Source: Dysgonomonas sp. BGC7 (GTDB lineage Bacteria > Bacteroidota > Bacteroidia > Bacteroidales > Dysgonomonadaceae). Taken from it: 64,000 nt of DNA. A model generated the notes under the pieces. That model saw only the letters and a list, made by a program, of their open reading frames with translations, ran no database searches and had not been told where the DNA came from. Positions 52,987-61,012 of the stretch are shown here, piece after piece. The position numbers were made by a program, and so were the translations under genes. Where the stretch lies: contig NZ_CVRP01000019.1 in the NCBI RefSeq assembly GCF_001261735.1, forward strand, positions 141,423-205,422. The letters run 5' to 3'. Each line of letters begins with the position of its first letter. Within the stretch, counting starts at the first letter, position 1.

Positions 52987-53583
52987 TTACAATTTCAATT
53001 CCGTTACATACAGCAATGGGTATGGGCTTGTTTGCTCTATTTTATTTATGTAAAACCTTGTATTCCTCTTAAAATTAACTTGATATTCTGGGACTGGAAG
53101 ATCATGGATCGGATATATACATCTTGCTTGCGTTTGCTCTTTAGGTAAAGGAGTTATTAACCAAATCATTTTAGTCTCTGCAACATCTCCAAGATCATGT
53201 GGAGTAACAGTAAGATAATAGTTTATCTTGATTATGGAATTTTCCTTATAATTGTCTATATTACTATATGTATCAAATCTACCTAAGCATTCAAAATCAA
53301 CAGACGGAAGTTTGTCCAGAACACTATCAAGTAAGAAAGAAAGAACAGATTCTAATTCGTTTGGTGTCCGATTTTCGATGAAATGTTGTTGAAATATTGA
53401 GGCTTGATTTCCACAAAACATTAATATAATTAAATACTCAATATCTGTTATTCCATATTGGGTTAATTCCATTTTCTTATTTTGGGGTATAGACAATCCA
53501 TTGGTATATTGTGATACTATTCCATCTGGTGTATTTGGATAGTATTTTTTTTCAAGTTGTAATAACTTTTCAATAGTAATCAT
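52987..53583 (-). CDS. Unknown protein with ADP-ribosyltransferase-like traits
   Basis: 198 residues, last gene of a four-gene minus-strand operon. No signal peptide. The C-terminal half weakly follows the ADP-ribosyltransferase toxin order: an Arg after a hydrophobic strand (FECLGRFDTY, R102), a Y-L-T-V-T strand (residues 123-127) where STS would lie, and a final VPEYQVNFKRNTRFYINKIE with E166-Y-Q168 where E-x-E is expected, so the second catalytic Glu would be Gln. This may be an inactive or divergent relative. I recognise no database family and the reading is speculative. Overlaps the upstream gene by 4 bases. Confidence 0.5.
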   Translation of the reverse strand: MITIEKLLQLEKKYYPNTPDGIVSQYTNGLSIPQNKKMELTQYGITDIEYLIILMFCGNQASIFQQHFIENRTPNELESVLSFLLDSVLDKLPSVDFECLGRFDTYSNIDNYKENSIIKINYYLTVTPHDLGDVAETKMIWLITPLPKEQTQARCIYPIHDLPVPEYQVNFKRNTRFYINKIEQTSPYPLLYVTELKL

Positions 53584-54344
53584 ACATTACTTTTAGCCTT
53601 CCATCTTTTATAATGGTTTTGCAAACCTGTCTTCTCTCCACCTTGAAAATATCTGCCATCATTAAGAGTGTCTATTAATTTCTCAACATCTTTAGCATGT
53701 CTTGTATCCCAGTTTAATTCTCTAATCAAATACGAACTGACTAACTCTGAATTTAATTCCGGTTCGTATTTATGTAAAGTCCGAATATAAGTTTTTGCTC
53801 TATCATTATCCATATGGTGGGTAATTCCAGTTGACATATTAATCACATTTGTCAATTCTTGCATCGCTATTTTTACTATATCACTTGGTTCTGGAAATTT
53901 TTCGCCATTCTCTTGCCCTCTTCCTGAAATCTCAATAGCATTCCACGTTTTAATCCATTTGTCAGTTAATTTTCGTAACCAAGGTATAGCTATTATATAC
54001 TTAACCGAATGATAATCGTCTATTTTTAATATATCATCTGCATCAATGCCACAACATATAACTATATCTGAAGGATTGCCATATATAGCACCTTTATATG
54101 TCAACTTTGTTTCAAACTTAAAAAGAACAGGGCAATCATTAAATTTAACACCATTAAATAATTTTTTTACGGTTTCATTACCAAACAATCTATCAAACCA
54201 CCCTGTATTTTGCTTTGTGTGAATATATAACACGATTCTTTTTACGTTAGAATCTTTTTTTGCAAGTTCACAAGCGAACTGCATAGCTAAACCATAAGCT
54301 TCATCATCATTCGCTTCTGTGTCAATGAAAAATTTTGTATTCAT
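53580..54344 (-). CDS. Unknown protein, Rossmann-like N-terminal half
   Basis: 254 residues, soluble. The first about 140 alternate hydrophobic strands and helices: MNTKFFIDTEANDDEAYGLA, KRIVLYIHTKQNTGWFDRLF, IYGNPSDIVICCGIDADDIL, KYIIAIPWLRKLTDKWIKTW, which suggests an alpha/beta sandwich. The acidic start DTEANDDEAYGLAM is reminiscent of metal-binding sites in nucleoside-hydrolase or NYN-like folds but is not diagnostic. The C-terminal part is helical. Overlaps the next gene by 4 bases, so the two products are probably partners. Confidence 0.55.
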   Translation of the reverse strand: MNTKFFIDTEANDDEAYGLAMQFACELAKKDSNVKRIVLYIHTKQNTGWFDRLFGNETVKKLFNGVKFNDCPVLFKFETKLTYKGAIYGNPSDIVICCGIDADDILKIDDYHSVKYIIAIPWLRKLTDKWIKTWNAIEISGRGQENGEKFPEPSDIVKIAMQELTNVINMSTGITHHMDNDRAKTYIRTLHKYEPELNSELVSSYLIRELNWDTRHAKDVEKLIDTLNDGRYFQGGEKTGLQNHYKRWKAKSNV

Positions 54345-54375
54345 AATTTTAATTTATTATTAGCATCTAAAAACA

Positions 54376-54573
54376 TTAGTCTTTTTCAACAAATTGATCA
54401 GGGATATCCTCCCAAGCACTACATTTTCTATATACTTGTTTTTTAAAAGTTCGAAACACTGCCCTAGCATCAAAACTTTGGTTAGGAAAATGCTCTTTTA
54501 ATGTTGCTTCGAGTGCTTTTCTAAATTCAGAGTCTAAATGATCGACAACTTCTTCTATTTTTATTTTTGCCAT
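54376..54573 (-). CDS. Small helical protein in unknown operon
   Basis: 65 residues, helical and charged: MAKIKIEEVVDHLDSEFRKA, LEATLKEHFPNQSFDARAVF, then KKQVYRKCSAW. No domain recognised. 31 bases before the 254-residue gene and 11 bases after the 202-residue gene, so it belongs to the same operon. The size suits an adaptor or antitoxin-like partner. Confidence 0.5.
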   Translation of the reverse strand: MAKIKIEEVVDHLDSEFRKALEATLKEHFPNQSFDARAVFRTFKKQVYRKCSAWEDIPDQFVEKD

Positions 54574-54584
54574 AAGTGTATATG

Positions 54585-55193
54585 TTATTTGAAAGGATTA
54601 ATATCTCTGTCAATCTCTTTTTTCTTTATCCAATCCTTTTTTCTTTCCTCTAGAGCTTGTAGAATCTCGGGGAATAACCCAATATTAAATTTATCAAAAT
54701 CAGTAGCTAGATTTTTTAAGTTTGTTTCTATAAATTCAACAGCATTAATGGAGGTTTTCTTTATAAACTCTTTCCATTCTTCAGATAATTCCAGTCTAAC
54801 ATAACCAGTTCGGATTTTGAATTTTAAACTTTCACCACTAACTAAAGCTAAGAAAGAATTTTGAGAATACATTGTAGGTAATAAGCCAAAAAAGTCTTCA
54901 TTACCTGTAATTGGTACTGTAAAAGTCGCAGTTGCAACTACATCTTTCCTTGGATAAGAAGCATAAGCATTTTCTTTATAGATATGTTCATCGCTATCTT
55001 CCAAATTTAAGGAAGAAGTTATGCCTTCTTTATGGATCGATGGAACTTCAACTCTATATTTTTCAGTAAGTTGACGAGCCTTATCGTTTAGATCCTCAAC
55101 ATTAGGTATACTAATATTGTTGATTTCAACTCTAAGACGTTCATATGTCTCTGCAAAAAGTTGTTCTACTCTTTTCTGGCGAAATAAATTCAT
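54585..55193 (-). CDS. Unknown protein, first gene of four-gene operon
   Basis: 202 residues. Helical N-terminus (VEQLFAETYERLRVEINNIS), a central beta region (DVVATATFTVPITGNEDFFG; LKFKIRTGYVRLELSEEW) and a helical C-terminus (EIDRDINPFK). No family recognised and no signal peptide. It leads the operon between the ars genes and the PH-domain gene. Confidence 0.5.
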   Translation of the reverse strand: MNLFRQKRVEQLFAETYERLRVEINNISIPNVEDLNDKARQLTEKYRVEVPSIHKEGITSSLNLEDSDEHIYKENAYASYPRKDVVATATFTVPITGNEDFFGLLPTMYSQNSFLALVSGESLKFKIRTGYVRLELSEEWKEFIKKTSINAVEFIETNLKNLATDFDKFNIGLFPEILQALEERKKDWIKKKEIDRDINPFK

Positions 55194-55271
55194 AGCATTA
55201 TATATATTTAGTTTTTAATAAAAAGATATTCTAAATTGTTTATCTGTAAGTTATCAAAGGTTACATGTTTT

Positions 55272-55724
55272 TTATCCTATCTGCATATTTATTTCCCGTC
55301 TGAAATCCAATGGATTGGCTATATACGGATAGGAACTTGAAACACCTCCTGTAGTAACAGTAATTGTTCCGAAATTAAATATCCGACCTAAGATACTTTG
55401 TTTTATATGAAGACCTTCACATTTCGCCAATACCAAATCTACAGCTCTGCGACTGATAACTCCTGTTTTAAGTATCACACGTTTGTTAGTTACTGCATAA
55501 GAAGAACCTACTTTTATTAGTATTCTTGACAATAACGATACAATCCCAAAGAACAAAATCAGCAAACCCGCATAATGAGTCATGGCTGATATTTCTTTAG
55601 GACTTGATGCTAAAAAAGCACCGATAATCAACAATATAATCGGTTGAACGAATAGGAAAAAATGCAGCTTTGCAACATATTTTATTTCTTCCCCGGATAG
55701 TAGATTTTTCTGTATGTAATTCAT
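55272..55724 (-). CDS. Membrane protein with bacterial PH domain (YdbS/YdbT-like)
   Basis: 150 residues. Two transmembrane helices (HFFLFVQPIILLIIGAFLAS; AGLLILFFGIVSLLSRILIK) are followed by a bPH2-type domain: YAVTNKRVILKTGVISRRAV, CEGLHIKQSILGRIFNFGTI, YPYIANPLDFRREI. These proteins sit in the inner membrane with the PH domain in the cytoplasm; no function is fixed. It is the gene between the unknown operon and the tra-associated peptidase. Confidence 0.85.
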   Translation of the reverse strand: MNYIQKNLLSGEEIKYVAKLHFFLFVQPIILLIIGAFLASSPKEISAMTHYAGLLILFFGIVSLLSRILIKVGSSYAVTNKRVILKTGVISRRAVDLVLAKCEGLHIKQSILGRIFNFGTITVTTGGVSSSYPYIANPLDFRREINMQIG

Positions 55725-55810
55725 AGACTATTGATTTATTTCAAAGTTAGTTGTTTTTGTTAATTTTTGATATTCGGCAAGTAATATTTCATCTGTGATT
55801 TTAGTTTTTT

Positions 55811-56410
55811 CTATGAGAAATCATTATTTAAGTATTTAAATAGCAGGTAGCACCAACCTATCGGATTCAAATAACGTTTACCTTTCCTTATCTCATAGTG
55901 CAAATGGCTTCCTGTGGCTACTCCTGTGTTACCCATACAAGCGATTTGTTGAGTGATGCTTATCTTATCGCCCACATTGACCAATATCCAACTTAAATGA
56001 GCGTAGAATGAACGAAAACCACTGGCATGTTGAATCTCTATAAAATAGCCATACCCCGAATCGTAACCTATGGCTGTCACTGTTCCATTACCTGCCGCAT
56101 ACACTGGAGTTCCTTTTGCTTGTGGAATATCAATTCCCGTATGAAATTTTCGTCTTTTGTAGCATGGGTGCTTTCGCATACCGAAACCTGATGAGATACG
56201 CCCAGACTTCTTTATTGGAGATATTATCGGATAATCCGATAACTCATCAATAGTCATTTGTAAAGAATCCGCTATCTGATAAAATGCTGTAATGGAATAA
56301 ATAGACTTCATACAGTGTTCTATTTGTGATTTTCTATTTAAAGAATTGCTTTGCTGTCTCCATGCAGGCAAATGAAGTAAAGCGATCAATAGGATTGTTA
56401 TATATTTCAT
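55811..56410 (-). CDS. M23 family metallopeptidase of the conjugation operon
   Basis: 199 residues. An N-terminal hydrophobic segment (MKYITILLIALLHLPAW) exports it. The LytM/M23 zinc peptidase domain has the H-x-x-x-D motif in KFHTGIDIPQ and H-x-H in TGSHLHYEIRK, with GMRKHP and NGTVTAIGYDSGYGYFIEI between. Peptidoglycan hydrolases of this type are placed at the end of tra operons and open the wall for the mating channel. Confidence 0.9.
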   Translation of the reverse strand: MKYITILLIALLHLPAWRQQSNSLNRKSQIEHCMKSIYSITAFYQIADSLQMTIDELSDYPIISPIKKSGRISSGFGMRKHPCYKRRKFHTGIDIPQAKGTPVYAAGNGTVTAIGYDSGYGYFIEIQHASGFRSFYAHLSWILVNVGDKISITQQIACMGNTGVATGSHLHYEIRKGKRYLNPIGWCYLLFKYLNNDFS

Positions 56411-56469
56411 TGTCTAGTCTTATATAAGACAAACGCCCAAAGAATCTTCGAGCGTTTGTCGGGTTGTTA

Positions 56470-56577
56470 CTATTCAACTTCTTCATTCCACAGCTCAACG
56501 TCCGTTGGAGCAGTTACGTAAGCACAAATCATATTTACCCAAGTAACTATGTATGAGATTATCATCATTGTCATCAT
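56470..56577 (-). CDS. Possible 35-residue membrane peptide
   Basis: An ORF directly after the TraQ stop: MMTMMIISYIVTWVNMICAY followed by VTAPTDVELWNEEVE. A hydrophobic N-terminus and acidic tail suggest a single-pass micropeptide. No strong ribosome binding site was seen, so it may be chance. Confidence 0.3.
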   Translation of the reverse strand: MMTMMIISYIVTWVNMICAYVTAPTDVELWNEEVE

Positions 56578-56578
56578 G

Positions 56579-57037
56579 CTATTCCGTTTCAGTTGGTAAT
56601 TCTTCCTCGTCACCCCGGTCATTTTGGAAAGAAAATGTCTTTTGCACTACCTGTCCGTGGCTATCTTCGATGTACACATCTACGACTTGTTGGTCAGTAG
56701 AATGAGAAGTGTAATACATTCGAAACGTTTCCTTTTCCAAAAGATATAAATCGTTTGGTAGAAGTATAGTGCCATTATCGAGTTGTAATTGACCTTTGCC
56801 ATCTACTTGAAAATAGCGAATGTAGAATTTAGTGTCTTGGAAGTTCCCTTCCTTTACAATCTGTGCACGGATCTCCGCCACCTCTCCCTGAACGATTTTT
56901 TTCTGAACTGGCATACAAACCAGATCAAATGCGTAAACCTTATTAATATCCATATCGCTACTACAGGCTAAGGCCAGCAGCATTATTGCTGCCAGCCATG
57001 CTGTTATTCCGAAAAAAGTCTTTATTCTTTTCATCAT
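56579..57037 (-). CDS. traQ: Conjugation lipoprotein TraQ (DUF3872)
   Basis: Start at MMKRIKTFFGITAWLAAIML, which gives a lipobox (LALAC); an ATG nine codons upstream is less likely. About 152 residues. DUF3872 pattern in VYAFDLVCMPVQKKIVQGEV, FYIRYFQVDGKGQLQLDNGT, YYTSHSTDQQVVDVYIEDSH. CTnDOT elements keep this gene downstream of traO. It is an envelope part of the mating apparatus. Confidence 0.85.
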   Translation of the reverse strand: MMKRIKTFFGITAWLAAIMLLALACSSDMDINKVYAFDLVCMPVQKKIVQGEVAEIRAQIVKEGNFQDTKFYIRYFQVDGKGQLQLDNGTILLPNDLYLLEKETFRMYYTSHSTDQQVVDVYIEDSHGQVVQKTFSFQNDRGDEEELPTETE

Positions 57038-57079
57038 TATTGTATTGTATATTCTGTTAGACAAAAGAGACTGTGCCTC

Positions 57080-57664
57080 TTAATTGATTATAAATTTGAT
57101 TCCTACACCGAACTGCCCGTGAAAATGCCCCGTAGAGTTGCCCCAGAGGATGCGTTTTCTCCCTGTAACAAGTAATACAACACGATCAGTCAGGTACGTT
57201 TCAATCTCCAGTGTGATAGCCCCGCCATAGATAAAAGCATCTTTATGTTGAAGTGTAGAGCCATCGTATAAAGTCTTTTCGCCCCAATTTGATGTTTCAT
57301 AGCCTGCAAGGGCAGAACCACCCAACGAAAGGAAAACTGTTTTAGACGGATCAGTCAAAAAATTGTAGTAATAACCTCCTTCAGCCGTGAATTGTGCTAT
57401 CGGTAATCGTTTTTCCCGATACGGGTAATAGCGTTCCAGATATTCCGCACCAAATACCCATTTGTTTCCGTTCTTCGCATAGGTCGCCATTGCCACACCG
57501 AAATAATATCCCGCTTCATTATCGTTCTTGGACGAATAGATTCCATCCACCATACCACCCGTGAGTTGTATGCCTCGCATACCCGATAGTGAACGTTGTG
57601 CATGTACTTGGTCTGTAAAGACCAAACACAACACAATCGTTAATATAAGATATAACTGTCTCAT
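57080..57664 (-). CDS. traO: Conjugation protein TraO
   Basis: 194 residues with a signal peptide (MRQLYLILTIVLCLVFTDQV). The mature part is rich in aromatic beta strands (RGIQLTGGMVDGIYS, EAGYYFGVAMATYAKNGNKW, FTAEGGYYYNFL) and ends in FGVGIKFIIN, typical of TraO of Bacteroides elements. Probably an outer-membrane component of the secretion channel. Its start is 1 base after the traN stop. Confidence 0.9.
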   Translation of the reverse strand: MRQLYLILTIVLCLVFTDQVHAQRSLSGMRGIQLTGGMVDGIYSSKNDNEAGYYFGVAMATYAKNGNKWVFGAEYLERYYPYREKRLPIAQFTAEGGYYYNFLTDPSKTVFLSLGGSALAGYETSNWGEKTLYDGSTLQHKDAFIYGGAITLEIETYLTDRVVLLVTGRKRILWGNSTGHFHGQFGVGIKFIIN

Positions 57665-57665
57665 T

Positions 57666-58616
57666 TTATTTCACTTTTAGTTCGTTAATAACCTTTGCCC
57701 GAACCAGGTCAGCATTATCCAATGTAAATCGCTGATGGCGTCCACCTTCCTGTTCATTAAGCTCCACAACAAGCATTTTGTCATCGGGAATAGTAAATTT
57801 GGCCAAAGTGAAAATCATGCGTTCTGTCTGCTGTCCACCTATCAGCATCAAATTATTGTAGGCACGAAGCGGCCAAATCACTTGCTCTTGAATCGCGGTA
57901 CGCTTGGCTACTTTTTTATCCACAATCTTAAATGTAATAAAGTCCACATTGAAAGGTACGTTGGATGAGTTCTTTAGTTGGAGATGAAAATATAGCAGTC
58001 CGTTATGGGTATAAATACCTTTCAACGTATGTTGTATTCCGAAACGTTTCGAGCCGATGTGTTTTATCTCCCGGTCATTGTTCTTGTGTATGGACTGCAT
58101 AATCAATTTGACGAGCAAGGGGGATTCCGGCCCCAATTCCTGCATATAGACCGCAAGAGCATTGTTCGGACGGTTCACCGCTTCGCCATCGTGCAGGAAA
58201 TCGGTCATTTCAACAGATAGTTTTACGGGTTCATCCGCATATTTTACGTTAAAACTATAATATGCTCCATCTTCGGTAATAACGGACAGATTGCTCTCCC
58301 TACTAAAATCCCGCAGAGCTGCTTTGACTCTCAATACATTGTCCGTTCCATCTGCTTTCGCAGCGAGAAGATCTGCCGAACCTAAATCGACATACCGAAT
58401 GGCTGATGGGAATATGACATGTACAGTTTTGGAAAATGTGACCTCCAGAGCATAAGGCGGTATCATTCTATCGAAGGTCAGCGGACGGGTAAAACTCTCG
58501 TAATAGTCTCCTGTTGTTGGCTTGGTATGCACCACGATAGTATCTTGAGATACTTCTTGTGCATGGGCTGTAAATACACTTACAGCAAGTGCTAATATTA
58601 AAAAGAATCGTTTCAT
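57666..58616 (-). CDS. traN: Conjugation protein TraN (DUF4138)
   Basis: Start at MKRFFLILALAVSVFTAHAQ, chosen for the signal peptide; the longer frame lies in the traM-traN gap. About 316 residues. DUF4138 features: TFSKTVHVIFPSAIRYVDLG, LQLKNSSNVPFNVDFITFKI, NLMLIGGQQTERMIFTLAKF. TraN is a VirB9-like envelope component linked to TraM in the core complex. Confidence 0.92.
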   Translation of the reverse strand: MKRFFLILALAVSVFTAHAQEVSQDTIVVHTKPTTGDYYESFTRPLTFDRMIPPYALEVTFSKTVHVIFPSAIRYVDLGSADLLAAKADGTDNVLRVKAALRDFSRESNLSVITEDGAYYSFNVKYADEPVKLSVEMTDFLHDGEAVNRPNNALAVYMQELGPESPLLVKLIMQSIHKNNDREIKHIGSKRFGIQHTLKGIYTHNGLLYFHLQLKNSSNVPFNVDFITFKIVDKKVAKRTAIQEQVIWPLRAYNNLMLIGGQQTERMIFTLAKFTIPDDKMLVVELNEQEGGRHQRFTLDNADLVRAKVINELKVK

Positions 58617-58683
58617 ACTTTTGATTTTAAATTCGTTAAACATTGATTTTTTAGTGGGGGTCGCAGACCCATTTATTATCCTT

Positions 58684-60066
58684 TTAATCTGATTTTGGTA
58701 ACAGAAGTAATTTATAGTTTGCTTTAAGGGTAACTTTGACCACACTCATCTTTTTACTGATATACTGTGAAGCCCCTTGTATCAAACCCTTACCCATATC
58801 GGCTGCCAATTGTGAACCTGCATTATCGGAAATCATAATGCTTGTTCCTGCTGATGATGCCAATGTAGAAGCTACTTCTTTGGCTGCTTTTATCTCGTCG
58901 TTGTTGGGAACAAAAATGCCTGATTGACCATCCATATCGTACACTTGCAGTTCAACCGGAATAATGTTTCCTGCATACTGAATGAAGTTGATCATTACCT
59001 CCAGACGTTCGCCACCAATACGGCAAGCTCCTGTTACCAAGGTATTGGCAGGTATCAATATTTTGCCTGCCCTCATTGGTTCTAAAAGACGAAGTTGTAC
59101 CTCTTTACCATTGGTCAGGGTTACGGTCTGGTTCACACAAGCACGGATGCTGTTCTTATCCTTTACCTCCTCATTGCCTGCGGCAGTCAAAAATCCCATG
59201 TTTCGGGGCTTGCTGTATGCGGTAATAAATTCATCATTGGACATTGGTGCAGATAGTAGAGATACGACATTCTGATGCACTTGTTTAACGGGTTGTACTT
59301 TGACTTTCTCGCCTGGACGTGTTATGTTTACATCTTCTGTTGGTTGTTCTTTCTGCTGTGCAGGCATATAGCGTGCTGCCATTTGGTAAGACTTTTCAAG
59401 CAAGGCTGTCTGTTCGTCCTCTTCCGATTTTTTCGCTTGGGCTTCTTCCTGTTTTCGTTCCAATTCTTGTATCCGCTGTTCCATTTCAGACTGTGATTGC
59501 CTGTCTGTTTCGGCAGGCTTTTCGTACCAATCACCCAATTGTTTGTTGATGTCCTGATAAGCAGTTGCTGAGGATTGTATCGTTCGGGGAGTTGAACTTC
59601 GAGGCTGTTCTGCTTGCAACGAAGTATTGTAGGCATTATCCTTTTGTTCATACTCGCTTTGCTCGGTATCGTTGAACATCGAGGAAAAATCCTGTAAAGA
59701 CTTCATTTTCTCTTGCTCCCTTTGTCGCATTGCTTCACGTTCGTAGGCATCCCGTTTGTCTCCCACAATACCCTCATCTTTTGGTACGGGCAGTTCGGCA
59801 TTGAAACCCGTTAACCCCACTGCCTGCTCTTTTCCATCATCCGATGGAGCGAAGATGAGCCACATTGCACCACCGAAGATTAAGAAGAACAGCGGCATAA
59901 TCAATATCTTTTTTCGTTTCTGTCTCTCCGCCATCGAAAGTTCTTGCTTGGGTGGTTTCGGAGGTTCTTTTTTCGCTTCCGATTTACTATCCGGTACAGA
60001 TGCTTGTACTTCAGCAATAATCTCCGTTTGTGGTGGTATTCCTTTATTCAAATCTTCCTGTTCCAT
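58684..60066 (-). CDS. traM: Conjugation protein TraM
   Basis: 460 residues. A cytoplasmic Pro/Lys-rich N-terminus and a transmembrane helix at about 55-72 (ILIMPLFFLIFGGAMWLIFA) precede a Gln/Glu-rich coiled region (about 110-250) and a C-terminal VirB10/TrbI-like domain (IRACVNQTVTLTNGKEVQLR, LLEPMRAGKILIPANTLVTG, FVPNNDEIKAAKEVASTLAS). This is the TraM layout of Bacteroides elements, spanning the envelope. It shares the ATG region with traL by one base. Confidence 0.92.
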   Translation of the reverse strand: MEQEDLNKGIPPQTEIIAEVQASVPDSKSEAKKEPPKPPKQELSMAERQKRKKILIMPLFFLIFGGAMWLIFAPSDDGKEQAVGLTGFNAELPVPKDEGIVGDKRDAYEREAMRQREQEKMKSLQDFSSMFNDTEQSEYEQKDNAYNTSLQAEQPRSSTPRTIQSSATAYQDINKQLGDWYEKPAETDRQSQSEMEQRIQELERKQEEAQAKKSEEDEQTALLEKSYQMAARYMPAQQKEQPTEDVNITRPGEKVKVQPVKQVHQNVVSLLSAPMSNDEFITAYSKPRNMGFLTAAGNEEVKDKNSIRACVNQTVTLTNGKEVQLRLLEPMRAGKILIPANTLVTGACRIGGERLEVMINFIQYAGNIIPVELQVYDMDGQSGIFVPNNDEIKAAKEVASTLASSAGTSIMISDNAGSQLAADMGKGLIQGASQYISKKMSVVKVTLKANYKLLLLPKSD

Positions 60067-60335
60067 TATTCTACTGATTTTAGATTGTTAATACTATCTC
60101 GCTGTTGTTCCAATTGTAGTCTCAGCGATTCGATCTGCTCTATCTGCATCTTTTCTGCTTTATTCTTACCAAAATTGTAAATAGAAGAAAAGGTCATGTA
60201 GATGGAAAGACCACCGAAAACAAGGAACATGGTTATCACAAGGATAATCCGTCTGTCGGGGGTAAGTCTGCCGAGCAAGCCCCGCAGACCATCCTCCAAC
60301 CATTCATTGATGCTATTCATTAATTTTCGTATCAT
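60066..60335 (-). CDS. traL: Conjugation protein TraL (DUF3989)
   Basis: 89 residues. One transmembrane helix (RRIILVITMFLVFGGLSIYM) and a coiled-coil tail (AEKMQIEQIESLRLQLEQQR) fit the small DUF3989 TraL proteins between TraK and TraM. The last base overlaps the first base of traM. Confidence 0.9.
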   Translation of the reverse strand: MIRKLMNSINEWLEDGLRGLLGRLTPDRRIILVITMFLVFGGLSIYMTFSSIYNFGKNKAEKMQIEQIESLRLQLEQQRDSINNLKSVE

Positions 60336-60343
60336 AGCTTTAC

Positions 60344-60967
60344 CTACCTTTCCGATATCCGAATATCCCGATTCTCCACAATTTCGAATTTCTCCATCGT
60401 GAAACCGTGAGGGTTATTGTCCGAGCGTACCGAGTTGATCAGATTGCAACGGGTAACCAGACTGCGTTCGGTGACGTTACTCTCCCGAATAATCATCTGT
60501 TTGGCGTATGTTACCGCCTTGTAAGGATAGCTGTCAAAATCACAGGCAATGCTGTCTACCTGTACAATTTGGTTGATATTCCCCGATACAATGCGGTTGT
60601 AGTACCCTTTTTCTGCCATATCCTGATAGTATTTGAAAGCCGATTTATCGACAAGGAACAATGCTCTGTTTACATTGCTTTCAATGGCTTTTTTATCAGG
60701 CGAGAGCGTGAAAAACAACTCGTGGAAACGCTTGATATGCTCGCGGGCTTCCACAGGTCTGTTTTGTGTCATATCTTGGGACAGGGCAAGCATTAAGGAC
60801 TTGCCACCATCCAGTACATAAATACGCTGGCGTTGTGCCTCGGCAAAGTTGTATGATGACCATACGGAATAACCCGTAATGGCGGCACACAGACAGACGA
60901 AGACAATCCCGAACAAGCGTATCTGCTTAAATGATGTTTCTATATTTTTTAAACTCTTGAACTCCAT
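60344..60967 (-). CDS. traK: Conjugation protein TraK
   Basis: 207 residues. N-terminal cytoplasmic tail and one transmembrane helix (about 18-37, LFGIVFVCLCAAITGYSVWS), then a periplasmic domain with YVLDGGKSLMLALSQDMTQN, PVEAREHIKRFHELFFTLSP and KAVTYAKQMIIRESNVTERS, which match TraK (VirB8-like position) of CTnDOT-type systems. The gap to traJ is 45 bases. Confidence 0.92.
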   Translation of the reverse strand: MEFKSLKNIETSFKQIRLFGIVFVCLCAAITGYSVWSSYNFAEAQRQRIYVLDGGKSLMLALSQDMTQNRPVEAREHIKRFHELFFTLSPDKKAIESNVNRALFLVDKSAFKYYQDMAEKGYYNRIVSGNINQIVQVDSIACDFDSYPYKAVTYAKQMIIRESNVTERSLVTRCNLINSVRSDNNPHGFTMEKFEIVENRDIRISER

Positions 60968-61012
60968 TTGTTCTTTTTATTTTGAATTAATAAATGAATA
61001 CAGTGTATCTGA

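Noticed and set aside
59275..60180. Several plus-strand ORFs opposite traM and traL
   Set aside because: They are shadows of the Gln/Lys-rich coiled-coil coding sequence on the other strand.
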